This document shows, piece by piece, positions 47,379 through 56,109 of a stretch of 64,000 bases of DNA (position 1 is its first letter; every line of letters begins with the position of its first letter). The DNA comes from F1-60-MAGs149 sp037133755 (GTDB lineage Bacteria; Actinomycetota; Thermoleophilia; Gaiellales; F1-60-MAGs149). The stretch spans positions 62,001 to 126,000 of the forward strand of contig JBAXNN010000004.1 in NCBI GenBank assembly GCA_037133755.1. Reading direction: 5' to 3'. The position numbers were made by a program, and so were the translations under genes. The notes beneath the pieces are model-generated. The model was not told the DNA's origin. It did not search any database and saw only the letters and a program-made list of their open reading frames with translations.

Positions 47379-48136
47379 GCCGCGACCCCGGTGAGACCCG
47401 CGAGGATGCGCTGCTTGGCCTGGACGAAGCCGGGCTGCGTGAGCACGTCGAGCGTGCGCGGACGTGGCAGGTCGATCACTAGCTCGTCGGTCACGCGTCC
47501 CGGGCGCGGGCTCATCACGAGCACGCGATCGGACAGGAAAATCGACTCGTCAACGTCGTGGGTGACAAACACGACGGTGCGGCCCGTCTCGGACCAGACC
47601 TCGAGCAGCCACTGCTGCATCTCGAACCGCGTCTGCGCATCGAGGGCGCCGAACGGCTCGTCGAGCAGCAGCACGTCGTGGTTGGTGGCGAGCGTGCGCA
47701 TCAGTGCGACGCGTTGGCGCATGCCGCCGCTCAGCGCATGCGGGTAGTGGTCGAGGAACTCGCCGAGGCCGTAGCGCTGCGCGAAGTCGATGGCCTGCGC
47801 GCGGTCCTCGCGCGTGACGCCTCGCGTGAGCGCAGCGCCGAGCGTGATGTTGTCGACGACCGTGCGCCACGGCACGAGGAGGTCCTTCTGCAGCATGTAG
47901 CCAACGTTGCCCGCGGTGCCGGTGACGTCCACATCGTCGAGCAGCACGCTGCCCTGGTCGGGCTTCAGCAGACCCGAGATGATGTTGAACAATGTCGATT
48001 TGCCGCAACCCGAGGGCCCGACAAGCGAGATGAACTCGCCCGGTCGGAGCGCGATCGACGTGGGGGCCAGCGCGGGGCGATCACCGAACGCCATGGCGGC
48101 GTTGTCGACGCGGAGCTTGGGAGTGCCGGCGGTCAT
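47375..48136 (-). CDS. ABC transporter ATP-binding protein (SsuB/TauB type)
   Basis: ATPase of 253 residues: Walker A GPSGCGKST, Q-loop YMLQKDLLVPW, signature LSGGMRQRVALMR, Walker B VLLLDEPFGALDA and switch His in VFVTHDVDE. The DLLVPWRTVVDN segment is typical of the nitrate/sulfonate family. It is the first gene of the three-gene importer operon. ATG 48136 preferred over a longer frame lacking family content. Confidence 0.92.
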   Translation of the reverse strand: MTAGTPKLRVDNAAMAFGDRPALAPTSIALRPGEFISLVGPSGCGKSTLFNIISGLLKPDQGSVLLDDVDVTGTAGNVGYMLQKDLLVPWRTVVDNITLGAALTRGVTREDRAQAIDFAQRYGLGEFLDHYPHALSGGMRQRVALMRTLATNHDVLLLDEPFGALDAQTRFEMQQWLLEVWSETGRTVVFVTHDVDESIFLSDRVLVMSPRPGRVTDELVIDLPRPRTLDVLTQPGFVQAKQRILAGLTGVAA

Positions 48137-48166
48137 GGCCAGCCGGAGTCTAGAGGGGGCGCGCAA

Positions 48167-48199
48167 GGGGTGGAGCGGCTGTCTCTGCCGCTCCGCCCC
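48167..48199. terminator. Terminator-like hairpin
   Basis: GGGG-T-GGAGCGGC pairs with GCCGCTCC-G-CCCC around a 7-base loop. It lies between the end of the secreted-protein gene and the ABC operon, so on the minus strand it could end the former before the latter starts. Confidence 0.6.
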
Positions 48200-48207
48200 A
48201 CGAGTCG

Positions 48208-48621
48208 CTAGAAGTTGACGAGGATCCAGTTCGACATGATCTTCTTCTCTTCCGTGTGGTCGTTCTCGGAGAAGACGGCGAAGACGCGATACGTCGTGCC
48301 GGCCTTGAGCATCTTCTTGTCAGTCCACGAGGTCGTGCCCGAACCGGTCCAGCCGATGTACTTGGCCTTCTTGGCGCCGTCGGCCTTCGCGTAGATGTGC
48401 GCGTGGCCCTGGCCGCTCATGTTCTTGCTGCCGTCGTACGGCACCTTCTTGAACACGAAGCCCTCGGGCTCGATGGTGAACTGGAGCTGCCCCGTCGACG
48501 GCTTCGTCTTGTCGATGGTCAGGATGATGGCCTTGGCGTCGCCGGTGGACTGGGCCGCGGCGAGGGGTGCGCCGATGGCAAGTCCGGCGAGCGCAAGGAT
48601 CAGCAAGGTGATGCGTCGCAT
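48208..48621 (-). CDS. Small secreted protein
   Basis: Protein of 137 residues with a clear Sec signal (RRITLLILALAGLAIGAPL, then AAAQ; cleavage near residue 23). The mature domain is Lys-rich and beta, with SGQGHAHIYAKADGAKKAKY, a GHAHIY motif seen in some extracellular domains of unknown role, and a final IMSNWILVNF. No cysteines. Function not known. Confidence 0.65.
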   Translation of the reverse strand: MRRITLLILALAGLAIGAPLAAAQSTGDAKAIILTIDKTKPSTGQLQFTIEPEGFVFKKVPYDGSKNMSGQGHAHIYAKADGAKKAKYIGWTGSGTTSWTDKKMLKAGTTYRVFAVFSENDHTEEKKIMSNWILVNF

Positions 48622-48701
48622 CAGATGATCTCCTCAGATCCTTGAGACGGCCAATCAGCCGCTTGCGTTGTTATCGCATGGTGTACGCCAACGGACGACG
48701 C

Positions 48702-49145
48702 TTAGCGCTTGATTGCGGTCTCGACCGTGGCGCCGGCATCGCGCAGCAGCGCGGAGTAGGGGCACGCCTGGTCGGCCGCGTCCATAGCTGCGCGAAGCGC
48801 GTCGCGCGAGACGCCATCGACGTCGGCCTCCACGAGGAGCGCAGAGCGCACGATGCGGAAGCCCTGCTCATGGTCCTCATCGAGCGTGATGCGGCAGCTG
48901 ACGTCGAGGCGACCGGGCGGCACTTCGGCGTTCGTCAGCACCGAGGCGAGCGCCATCGCGTAACAGCCGGCGTGCGCCGCGGCGAGCAACTCCTCGGGCG
49001 AGGTTTCGTCGCCGGGCTGCCCAATGCGCGTCGGCAGCGAAAACGCGAGCCCGTTGAAGCCCACACTTGATGCAGCCGACAGGCGACCGACGCCACGCGC
49101 CAGATTGCCCTCCCAGGTTGCGGTCGCCTCGCGCTCGATTGCCAC
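48702..49145 (-). CDS. osmC: OsmC-family peroxiredoxin
   Basis: Organic hydroperoxide reductase of 147 residues. It has C61 in SPEELLAAAHAGCYAMALAS and C128 in AADQACPYSALL, the two redox cysteines of OsmC/Ohr proteins, and an Arg-containing N-terminal strand. The SPEELLAAAHAGCYAM form is the OsmC rather than Ohr branch. It probably protects against fatty-acid peroxides, together with the glutathione peroxidase 3.5 kb away. Confidence 0.93.
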   Translation of the reverse strand: MAIEREATATWEGNLARGVGRLSAASSVGFNGLAFSLPTRIGQPGDETSPEELLAAAHAGCYAMALASVLTNAEVPPGRLDVSCRITLDEDHEQGFRIVRSALLVEADVDGVSRDALRAAMDAADQACPYSALLRDAGATVETAIKR

Positions 49146-49171
49146 GGCAGAAGTCTACGACGGCTCGGAAA

Positions 49172-50179
49172 TCAGACGGGATCGCGGTAGAGCGGCGTCG
49201 TCGAGCAGTGGAGCCCGCCACCATTGAGGTGCACCTTGTCGAACGGGATCACCTCGACCTTGACGCCCTTCTTGTCCAGCACGGCGAGCGTCTGGTCGGA
49301 TGCGCCCTCGGGGATCAGCAGATCGCGCGGCGCGACGGCGAGGCCGTTGTTGATCCAGCCGTCGTCACGCGGCGTCAGCTCGACGGTGTCGATCTTCAGA
49401 TCCTTGAGCAGCTCGAGGAACGAGTACGGCAGGTTCATCGGATTGACCATCGCGAGATCGGTGTCGATCATCAGGAAGCCGACGTCGATGTGGATGTCGT
49501 AGCCGACGAGGTCGATCACGTGCAGCGTGACGCCTTGGCTGGCCAGCACCTCGCCAACCTGCTTGGCGCCCTCGCGGTTGACGCGCACGCCCGTGCCGAT
49601 CACCGCGTTGGTGTCGTTGAGCCAGGCGAACGTGCCGCCTTCCATGACTGCGCTGCCCGACAGGGTGCGCAGAATTGGCACGCCGAGCGCCGCGAGCGTC
49701 TGCGACGTGACGCGCTCCTCGCCGCGGCGGATGCGCGTGCCCATGCGGTTCACGATCGCGCCGCCCTTGACCATGATCAGCGGATCGCGCGTGTAGACGG
49801 CCTTCAGGTGCCGATCGCCGACGCCCTGCTGGTAGACGACCTCCACGCCACGGCGCTCGAGCGCGGCGACGAACGCGTCGTGCTGCGCCTGCATGGTCGG
49901 AATGTCGGGCGCGTCCTCGCTCTGGAAGTACCAGTGCTCGGACAGGTCGCCGTACGAACCGATCGATTCGATGCGCTTCGACGGATCGACGATCTCCATC
50001 TCGACGCCAGGACGGTGCATCAGGACGGTGCGGATCTGGCCGACGTCGTTCGACAGGCCCCAGACACGGCCCCAGGTAGCCTCCATCTCGGCCGCATCCT
50101 CGTGCGGCGGATCGCCGCCGATGGCGAACATCTTGACGGTCTCGTTGTAGACCCACGCGGGGTCCATCGGCTCGCTCAT
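49172..50179 (-). CDS. Amidinohydrolase/amidinotransferase family protein
   Basis: Protein of 335 residues in the guanidine-modifying superfamily (arginine deiminase, DDAH, glycine amidinotransferase). The catalytic Cys is C325 in HLNGGGLHCSTTPLYRD, the His is H230 in GYDIHIDVGF and acidic residues are E180 (VMEGGTFAWL) and D132 (YTRDPLIMVK). It most likely hydrolyses a guanidino compound such as arginine or methylarginine. It is divergent from an amino-acid ABC importer that could bring in that substrate. GGAGG lies 6 bases before ATG 50179. Confidence 0.85.
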   Translation of the reverse strand: MSEPMDPAWVYNETVKMFAIGGDPPHEDAAEMEATWGRVWGLSNDVGQIRTVLMHRPGVEMEIVDPSKRIESIGSYGDLSEHWYFQSEDAPDIPTMQAQHDAFVAALERRGVEVVYQQGVGDRHLKAVYTRDPLIMVKGGAIVNRMGTRIRRGEERVTSQTLAALGVPILRTLSGSAVMEGGTFAWLNDTNAVIGTGVRVNREGAKQVGEVLASQGVTLHVIDLVGYDIHIDVGFLMIDTDLAMVNPMNLPYSFLELLKDLKIDTVELTPRDDGWINNGLAVAPRDLLIPEGASDQTLAVLDKKGVKVEVIPFDKVHLNGGGLHCSTTPLYRDPV

Positions 50180-50283
50180 CGTGCCTCCCGGCGTCGTGTA
50201 GAGGCAGCCTACTCCACGGCGAGAGTCGTGGAAATGCAGCGCTGCGGTGTCCGGCTCGGTACAGATTCTCGTCAGCCCGTACA

Positions 50284-50295
50284 CTTCCCGGGAAG
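50284..50295. promoter_or_regulatory. CTTCCCGGGAAG palindrome upstream of ABC importer
   Basis: A perfect 12-base palindrome 20 bases before the start codon of the binding-protein gene, in a divergent gap of 136 bases. Position fits an operator overlapping the leader; the regulator is not visible. Confidence 0.35.
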
Positions 50296-50315
50296 CAATC
50301 CTGGGAGGGATCCGC

Positions 50316-51260
50316 ATGAAGAATTGGAAGCGCCGCAGCGCGCTCCTCACGATGGCACTCGTTGTCATCGTCGCCATGGTCGCCGCTGCCTGTGGCGGCT
50401 CGAGCTCGTCGAGCTCGAGTTCCGCCGATACCTCGGCCGCCTCGTCGGCCGCTGACACGGGTGCGATTCCCGCCGTCATGAAGGACGACACGATCGCCGC
50501 GATGGTCCCGGCCGACATCGCCTCGAAGGGTTCGCTGACGGTCGCCACCGACGCCACGTACCCGCCGGCCGAGCTCTTCGCCGAAGACGGCCAGACGATC
50601 GAGGGCATGGACATCGACCTCGGCACGGCCATCGGTCAGCTGATGGGTGTCAAGTGGAACTTCGTCAACGCCGGGTTCGACACGATCATCCCGGGCATCC
50701 AGTCGAAGAAGTACGACGTTGGCATGTCGGCCTTCACCGACACGAAGGACCGCGAGAAGGTCCTCGACTTCATCACGTACTTCACGGCCGGCACCGGCTT
50801 TATGACCGCCGCAGCTAGCGGTCCGACGATCAACACGATCGAGGACGTCTGTGGCCTGAAGGTCGCGTACGAGAAGGGCTCGACGTCGGCTGAGTCGGCG
50901 ATCGCTCAGGGCAAGAAGTGCGTTGCCGCCGGCAAGTCCGACGTCACCGCGATTGCCTTCCCCGACCAGAACGCGGTGAACCTCGCGGTCGCGTCGGGCC
51001 AGGCCGACTTCGCGATGGCCGACACCCCGACCCTCGAGTGGATCGCCGCGCAGTCGGGCGGCAAGCTTAAGGTCGTCGGCGCGTCGATCGACGACGCCCC
51101 GTACGGCATCGCGGTCCCGAAGAATGGTGGCCTCGCGGAGCCGATCCAGGCTGCGATCACGAAGCTCATCGCGGACGGTACGTACGCCGCGATTCTGAAG
51201 AAGTGGGGCGTCGAGAGCGGCGCCATCACCACGCCGACCATCAACGGCGCGGTCAGCTAG
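50316..51260 (+). CDS. Polar amino-acid ABC transporter substrate-binding lipoprotein
   Basis: Binding protein of 314 residues. Lipobox VAAAC with C26, then CGGSSSSSSSS and an Ala/Ser linker. The mature domain is of the family-3 (SBP_bac_3) type: LTVATDATYPPAELFAEDGQ, GMDIDLGTAIGQLMGVKWNF, YDVGMSAFTDTKDRE and the late KLIADGTYAAILKKWGV. Several features match cationic or polar amino-acid binders. GGGAGGGA is the ribosome site. The permease and ATPase follow in order, forming a complete importer. Confidence 0.92.
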   Translation: MKNWKRRSALLTMALVVIVAMVAAACGGSSSSSSSSADTSAASSAADTGAIPAVMKDDTIAAMVPADIASKGSLTVATDATYPPAELFAEDGQTIEGMDIDLGTAIGQLMGVKWNFVNAGFDTIIPGIQSKKYDVGMSAFTDTKDREKVLDFITYFTAGTGFMTAAASGPTINTIEDVCGLKVAYEKGSTSAESAIAQGKKCVAAGKSDVTAIAFPDQNAVNLAVASGQADFAMADTPTLEWIAAQSGGKLKVVGASIDDAPYGIAVPKNGGLAEPIQAAITKLIADGTYAAILKKWGVESGAITTPTINGAVS

Positions 51261-51267
51261 TGCGGCA

Positions 51268-51341
51268 GGGGTGGCTCGGGCTTGAGGCCTGGGCCACCCC
51301 GCCTGCGCATCCTCCGCGGCACCGGTAGACTCCCCGCGGAG
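51268..51341 (+). promoter_or_regulatory. Two intercistronic hairpins between binding-protein and permease genes
   Basis: First stem GGGGTGGC/GCCACCCC (51268-51300), second stem CTCCGCGG/CCGCGGAG (51312-51341), directly before the ribosome site of the permease. Such structures often leave more binding-protein mRNA than permease mRNA by partial termination or end protection; that role is inferred. Confidence 0.55.
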
Positions 51342-51355
51342 AGGGAGAGGTCCGA

Positions 51356-52273
51356 TTGGCCGTTGAGGAGCAGAACGAGCGCGAGGTGATGCCGCCGATC
51401 AAGGCGATCCCCGCACGCCATCCGTGGCGCTGGGTCTCTGCCGTCATCGTGCTTGCGATTGCCGTCTGGTTCGCTTCGAGTGTCGTCACCAACCCGAACT
51501 TCGGCTGGGCTGTGGTCTGGGAGTACATGTTCGCCGACCCGATCCTGCGCGGTCTGGTCATCACGATCGAACTGACCATCCTCTCGATGGTGATCGGCGT
51601 GATCCTCGGCATCATCCTCGCCGTCATGAAGCTCTCGGCGAACCCGATCGTCCGGGGCGCGTCCGAGATCTACATCTGGTTCTTTCGCGGCACGCCGCTG
51701 CTCGTGCAGGTGATCTTCTGGTTCAACCTCGCCGCGCTCTACCCCGTGATTCACGTCGGCATTCCCGGCCTGCCGACGGTGTGGGAAGGCAGTGCGAATG
51801 TGCTCATCACCCAGTTCACCGCCGCGGTGCTCGGCTTGGCACTCAACGAGGGCGCGTACATGGCGGAGATCGTGCGTGGCGGCATCATCGCCGTCGATGA
51901 GGGCCAGACCGAGGCGGCGCAGTCGATCGGCATGACGCGCGGCCAGACACTGCGCAAGATCGTGCTCCCGCAGGCGATGCGCGTGATCGTGCCGCCGACC
52001 GGTAACGAGACGATCTCGATGCTCAAGAACACGTCGATCATCTCGGTGATTGGCTACGCCGAGTTGCTCTATTCGGCGCAGATCATCTACTCGCGTACGT
52101 ACGAGACGATTCCGCTGCTGATCGTGGCGAGCCTCTGGTACCTGATCCTGACGACTGTGATGTACGTCGGCCAGTACTACATCGAGCGCCACTTCGCCAA
52201 GGGCGCGCTGCGCAACCTGCCGCTGACGCCCTTCCAGCGCGTGAAGATGAACTTCGGAGGGCAGCACCCATGA
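51356..52273 (+). CDS. Polar amino-acid ABC transporter permease
   Basis: HisM-type inner membrane component of 305 residues. After a polar N-terminus, hydrophobic segments start near residue 27. The segment IYIWFFRGTPLLVQVIFWFN is a family signature, and the EAA loop is in QTEAAQSIGMTRGQTLRKIV followed by LPQAMRVIVPP. It starts with TTG after AGGGAGAGG. The gene overlaps the ATPase gene (ATGA). A single permease suggests a homodimer. Confidence 0.92.
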   Translation: MAVEEQNEREVMPPIKAIPARHPWRWVSAVIVLAIAVWFASSVVTNPNFGWAVVWEYMFADPILRGLVITIELTILSMVIGVILGIILAVMKLSANPIVRGASEIYIWFFRGTPLLVQVIFWFNLAALYPVIHVGIPGLPTVWEGSANVLITQFTAAVLGLALNEGAYMAEIVRGGIIAVDEGQTEAAQSIGMTRGQTLRKIVLPQAMRVIVPPTGNETISMLKNTSIISVIGYAELLYSAQIIYSRTYETIPLLIVASLWYLILTTVMYVGQYYIERHFAKGALRNLPLTPFQRVKMNFGGQHP

Positions 52274-53040
52274 CCGAGGGCGTTCCGATGGTGCGCGCCC
52301 ATGGGCTGCGCAAGTCGTTCGGCCGCGTCGAGGTGCTGCGCGGCATCGACTTCGAGGTGCAGCCGGGCGAGGTCGCGTGCATCCTCGGCCCGTCGGGCTC
52401 GGGCAAGTCGACGTTCCTGCGCTGCATCAATCATCTCGAGAAGATCAATGCGGGCGAGCTGTCCGTCGATGGCGAGCTCGTCGGCTACGTCCGCAAGGGC
52501 GATGCGCTGCACGAGCTGAAGGAGAACGACGTCGCGAAGAAGCGCGCCGAGATCGGCATGGTCTTCCAGCGCTTCAACCTCTTCCCGCACATGACGGCGC
52601 TTGGCAACATCATGGTCGGCCCGACCGTGGTGAAGGGCGAGTCGAAGAAGGTCGTCCGCGAGCGCGCGCAGGCACTGCTCGAGCGCGTCGGCCTCGGCGA
52701 CCGCGGCGATGCGTATCCGACGCAGCTATCGGGTGGCCAGCAGCAGCGCGTCGCGATCGCGCGCGCCCTGGCGATGGAGCCGAAGCTGATGCTGTTTGAC
52801 GAGCCGACGTCTGCGCTCGACCCCGAGCTGGTCGGCGAGGTGCTCGAGGTGATGCGCGGCCTCGCCAAGGACGGCATGACGATGATCGTCGTCACGCACG
52901 AGATCGGCTTCGCTCGCGAGGTCGGCGACACGCTGGTCTTCATGGACGAGGGCGTAATCGTCGAGGCGGGCGACCCGAAGCAGGTCATCGACAACCCGCA
53001 GCACGAGCGCACGAGGGCGTTCCTCTCGAAGGTGCTGTGA
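52270..53040 (+). CDS. Polar amino-acid ABC transporter ATP-binding protein
   Basis: GlnQ/HisP-type ATPase of 256 residues. Walker A GPSGSGKST, Q-loop GMVFQRFNLFPHMTAL, signature LSGGQQQRVAIARAL, Walker B LMLFDEPTSALDPE and switch His in VVTHEIGFA are intact. An insert near residues 70-95 (YVRKGDALHELKENDVAKKR) is usual for the family. It is the last gene of the importer operon and is followed by a strong palindrome. Confidence 0.94.
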   Translation: MTEGVPMVRAHGLRKSFGRVEVLRGIDFEVQPGEVACILGPSGSGKSTFLRCINHLEKINAGELSVDGELVGYVRKGDALHELKENDVAKKRAEIGMVFQRFNLFPHMTALGNIMVGPTVVKGESKKVVRERAQALLERVGLGDRGDAYPTQLSGGQQQRVAIARALAMEPKLMLFDEPTSALDPELVGEVLEVMRGLAKDGMTMIVVTHEIGFAREVGDTLVFMDEGVIVEAGDPKQVIDNPQHERTRAFLSKVL

Positions 53041-53041
53041 G

Positions 53042-53063
53042 GCGAGGGGGCTAGCCCCCTCGC
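53042..53063. terminator. Palindromic hairpin at convergent gene ends
   Basis: Nine-base arms GCGAGGGGG and CCCCCTCGC around CTAG, two bases after the ATPase gene and one base before the Rieske oxygenase stop on the other strand. A bidirectional end structure; its G-rich core may or may not be related to the AAAGGGGTC repeats. Confidence 0.65.
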
Positions 53064-53064
53064 A

Positions 53065-54090
53065 TTACGCGTCGTTGGTCAGCCCGTTGTCGCGCATTGC
53101 GCGGCGGTAGTTGACCGCCACGGCGTCGAACTTGAGGTGCAGCTCGTCGGCGAGGTCGAAAGGCACCTTCTCGGGGCGCTGCGACTCGACGACGACCTGA
53201 TCCTGGTTGAAGATCACGTCCTCGAAGTCCTGCAGCACCGAGTCGGGCTGCTCGAGGTTGTAGTTGCGACCGATCACGACGTAGCCACGGCTCGTGTCGG
53301 GGCCGCACGGCTGCGACGCGAAGAGGTAGACCATCCCGTCGTCACCGCCCCAGCCGAGGCGCAGCGCGATCGTGTACGGCAGGTGCAGCTCGTAGCGCGA
53401 GCGGCGCGTCTTCACCTCGAGCTCTTCGTTTGCGAAGACGGGGAAGTCATCGGAGTTCGCCGCTTCGGGGCGAACGATCGAATAGTGGAGCACGTGCCCA
53501 TCGACCGTCACCTCGTGCTCGGGCACGACCGGACGCTCCGGATCGCCGAGCAGACCGGGGTGGACCCACGGGAAGTGACCGAAGTCGGTGAAGTTCTCGA
53601 GCTGGCGCGAGGAGTCGGACTCCCACGTGTATGGCCCGGTGTTGACGAGTACCCAGCCCTCGGTCTCGAACTCGGGGATTTCGGGGATGTCCCACTTGGG
53701 CTCGTCGAGCGAGACCCACAGCAGTCCGTACCGCTCCTGGCAGTGGTGCGCTGCGATGCGTGCCTTGGCTGGCACCTTGGTCGGGTCGGCGAGCTGGGGG
53801 ATGGCGGTGCAGCGGCCGTCGGACGCGAAGCGCCACGCGTGATACGGGCAGACAATCTCGTCGCCTTCGACACGGCCCAGCGAAAGTGCGGTGCCGCGGT
53901 GAATGCAGAGGTCCGAGGTGGCATGAGCCACGCCCGCCGAGTCACGCCAGAGCACCAGCGGCTCGCCGAGGAGGTCGGCGGGAATCGGCTTGTCGGCAAG
54001 CTCGCGCGCGAAGGAGACAGGGTGCCAATGATTGCGCAGCGCCTTGGCGTTGCCGCGAGCAGAGGGGGAATGCGATTCGGTTGCAGCCAC
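53065..54090 (-). CDS. Rieske non-haem iron oxygenase, alpha subunit-like
   Basis: Protein of 341 residues. The Rieske centre is bound by C62 and H64 (CIHRG) and C81 and H84 (CPYHAW). The mononuclear iron site has H172 and H177 in NFTDFGHFPWVHPGLLGD. The overall layout resembles single-component-type oxygenases of the phthalate/carnitine group, which act on aromatic, choline-like or similar substrates. No reductase is adjacent. GTG 54090 was selected, as the longer frame would overlap the divergent GlpD gene; there is no clear ribosome site. Confidence 0.85.
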   Translation of the reverse strand: MAATESHSPSARGNAKALRNHWHPVSFARELADKPIPADLLGEPLVLWRDSAGVAHATSDLCIHRGTALSLGRVEGDEIVCPYHAWRFASDGRCTAIPQLADPTKVPAKARIAAHHCQERYGLLWVSLDEPKWDIPEIPEFETEGWVLVNTGPYTWESDSSRQLENFTDFGHFPWVHPGLLGDPERPVVPEHEVTVDGHVLHYSIVRPEAANSDDFPVFANEELEVKTRRSRYELHLPYTIALRLGWGGDDGMVYLFASQPCGPDTSRGYVVIGRNYNLEQPDSVLQDFEDVIFNQDQVVVESQRPEKVPFDLADELHLKFDAVAVNYRRAMRDNGLTNDA

Positions 54091-54145
54091 GTGGAGAGTA
54101 TCCCCGAACGCGGCGCGCCGTGCGAGAACTCGCGACAATGCGTGG

Positions 54146-55663
54146 GTGACGCATCTCGAGCCTGCACCCCGCGGCCGCGCCGGCGTCCTTGCCGCGCTTA
54201 CGACGAGGCGCTTCGACCTCGTGATCATCGGAGGCGGCGCGATCGGTGCGGCGACGGCATGGGCGGCTGCGCGTTCGGGCGCCCGTGTGGCGGTCGTTGA
54301 TCGGGGTGATCTCGCGGGCGCCACCTCGAGCGCGTCGACGAAGCTGCTGCATGGCGGCCTGCGCTACCTCGCGATGGGCGATGTAGGCCTGGTGCGGGAG
54401 GCGCATCGTGAGCGTTGGGCCAACGCCACGCTGGTTGCGCCACATCTCGTGGAGCCGTTGCCGTTCGTGATTCCCGTCGAGCCCGATCAGCGCAAGGAAG
54501 AGCTGCGCCTGCGACTGGGCGTCGGTGTCTACGGCGCGCTGTCGCGCTGGCGCGATGGTCGGAGCGGGCGCCTTGCGCTCGACGATGCGAAGCGGCGCGT
54601 GCCGGCCCTCGCGACGCAGCGGTTCGGCAGTGCACTCGTGTACCACGACCATCGCACCGACGATGCGCGCCTGACGCTCGCCGCGCTCGACGCGGCGGCG
54701 CAGCTCGGTGCGGTTGTCGTCAACCACATCGAGGTGACGGGTCTCAAGACCTTGGCCGGGCAGATCTGCGGCGTCGAGCTGTTCGATCGCCTCACTGACC
54801 AGCCACTCGACGTCGACACGAACACGGTCGTGAATGCCGCCGGTCCCTGGGTCGACCACGTGCGCCGCCTCGAGGACCCCGACGCGAAGCCGTCGATTCG
54901 CCTGTCAAAGGGCGCACACCTGTTGCTCGACGTCGATGAGGAGTGGACCGCCGCGGTCACGACGCCGCTGCCCGGCGGTCGCGTTTCGTTCGCGATCCCG
55001 TGGCAGGGCATTCTGATGCTCGGTACGACCGACACGCCCTTCGACGGTGATCCCGGCGACGTCGCCGCAGATGACGCCGACGAGGACCAGATCTTGGCCG
55101 AGGCCGCGCTCTCACTCGACCCAGCGGCGATCACGCCCGACCGCGTGCGCGTACGCTTCGCCGGCCTGCGTGTGCTGCCGATCGGTGACGGCACGACCAG
55201 CGGTGCTCGCCGCGAGACGATTTCGACGCGCGGCAGCCGCGGCATGTTGAGCGTCGCGGGCGGCAAGCTGACGACGTGGCTGCACATCGGCGCGACGGTG
55301 GCCGACGAGGCGCTGCGCGATGCCGGCTTCCTACCGGTGCCCGTCACGGCGGTTCCGAGCGCCGTCAACCCCATCGCCTTTGCTGGCGAGCTCGCGGGCC
55401 GCTTCCCCATGGTTTCCGACGCCACGCGCGTGCGGCTTCTGCACCGCTACGGCCGCGCCGCCAGCGACATTCTCGCCCGCGCGGGCAACAGTCCTGAGCT
55501 CATCCCCGGCACCGACGTCCTCGTCGCCGAGGTCGCGCACGCTTACGCCGCGGAGTGGGCGACCGGCCCCGACGACGTTATCCGCCGTACGGGTCTGTGG
55601 ATCCACGGCCCGGTCAGCGACGCGACGCGTGCCGCTTGCGCCGAACCGCCGCGTCCCGGGTAG
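54146..55663 (+). CDS. glpD: Glycerol-3-phosphate dehydrogenase, FAD-dependent
   Basis: Respiratory enzyme of 505 residues oxidising glycerol 3-phosphate to DHAP. The FAD motif is VIIGGGAIGAATAWAAARSG, followed by the GlpD signature SSASTKLLHGGLRYLAMGD. VVNAAGPWVDHVRR and IPWQGILMLGTTDTPFDG are also typical, and the C-terminal helical domain is present. Likely a peripheral membrane protein feeding quinones. GTG 54146 chosen; only 55 bases separate it from the divergent oxygenase. The 3-prime end lies 28 bases before tRNA-Thr. Confidence 0.9.
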   Translation: MTHLEPAPRGRAGVLAALTTRRFDLVIIGGGAIGAATAWAAARSGARVAVVDRGDLAGATSSASTKLLHGGLRYLAMGDVGLVREAHRERWANATLVAPHLVEPLPFVIPVEPDQRKEELRLRLGVGVYGALSRWRDGRSGRLALDDAKRRVPALATQRFGSALVYHDHRTDDARLTLAALDAAAQLGAVVVNHIEVTGLKTLAGQICGVELFDRLTDQPLDVDTNTVVNAAGPWVDHVRRLEDPDAKPSIRLSKGAHLLLDVDEEWTAAVTTPLPGGRVSFAIPWQGILMLGTTDTPFDGDPGDVAADDADEDQILAEAALSLDPAAITPDRVRVRFAGLRVLPIGDGTTSGARRETISTRGSRGMLSVAGGKLTTWLHIGATVADEALRDAGFLPVPVTAVPSAVNPIAFAGELAGRFPMVSDATRVRLLHRYGRAASDILARAGNSPELIPGTDVLVAEVAHAYAAEWATGPDDVIRRTGLWIHGPVSDATRAACAEPPRPG

Positions 55664-55691
55664 TATTCGCCGGCGCTGGCAACAGCGATCT

Positions 55692-55763
55692 GCCCTCTTA
55701 GCTCAGTGGTAGAGCACCTCCATGGTAAGGAGGGGGTCCGGGGTTCAATCCCCCGAGAGGGCT
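55692..55763 (+). tRNA. tRNA-Thr (GGU)
   Basis: 72-base tRNA. Acceptor stem GCCCTCT/AGAGGGC, D arm GCTCAGTGGTAGAGC, anticodon stem CCTCC/GGAGG with GGT at 55724-55726, T arm CGGGGTTCAATCCCCCG. CCA is not encoded. Its last 17 bases are repeated at 58190, marking it as a likely integration target. Confidence 0.96.
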
Positions 55764-55780
55764 TAGGGTCCAAGCCAAGC

Positions 55781-55936
55781 ATGGAGAGCCGCGTCAAACG
55801 GCGTGCCCCATTCGTGCCACAGCACCGCAGTTCAGCGCGAAACGATGCACTCGATGCACTCGATGTTCTCGGTTACGTCGACTGCGCCAACGAGTACGGG
55901 CCCGCGGCCTTCCACTCGCTCAAGGCGTGCGGGTAG
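55781..55936 (+). CDS. Doubtful small ORF
   Basis: 51 codons starting ATG 17 bases after tRNA-Thr, encoding MESRVKRRAPFVPQHRSS and onward. It includes a small DNA direct repeat (GATGCACTC twice). No ribosome site, no family. It may be a remnant of an inserted element rather than a real gene. The following 170 bases to 56109 hold nothing I can name. Confidence 0.25.
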   Translation: MESRVKRRAPFVPQHRSSARNDALDALDVLGYVDCANEYGPAAFHSLKACG

Positions 55937-56109
55937 TGGTCTCCCGCAAGACAACGCTCCGGATTTCTACCCGCCGTTCTGAGGCATAGAACGGCCTTGG
56001 CTATGCGTGTGGCTCGTGGTGGGGCGATTCGTCCGGCAGGCAGGCACTGCGAAGCTGTTCCGAGCCTGGGGTTACATTCTCGCGCAAACAGACTTGATAC
56101 TTTTCGGCG

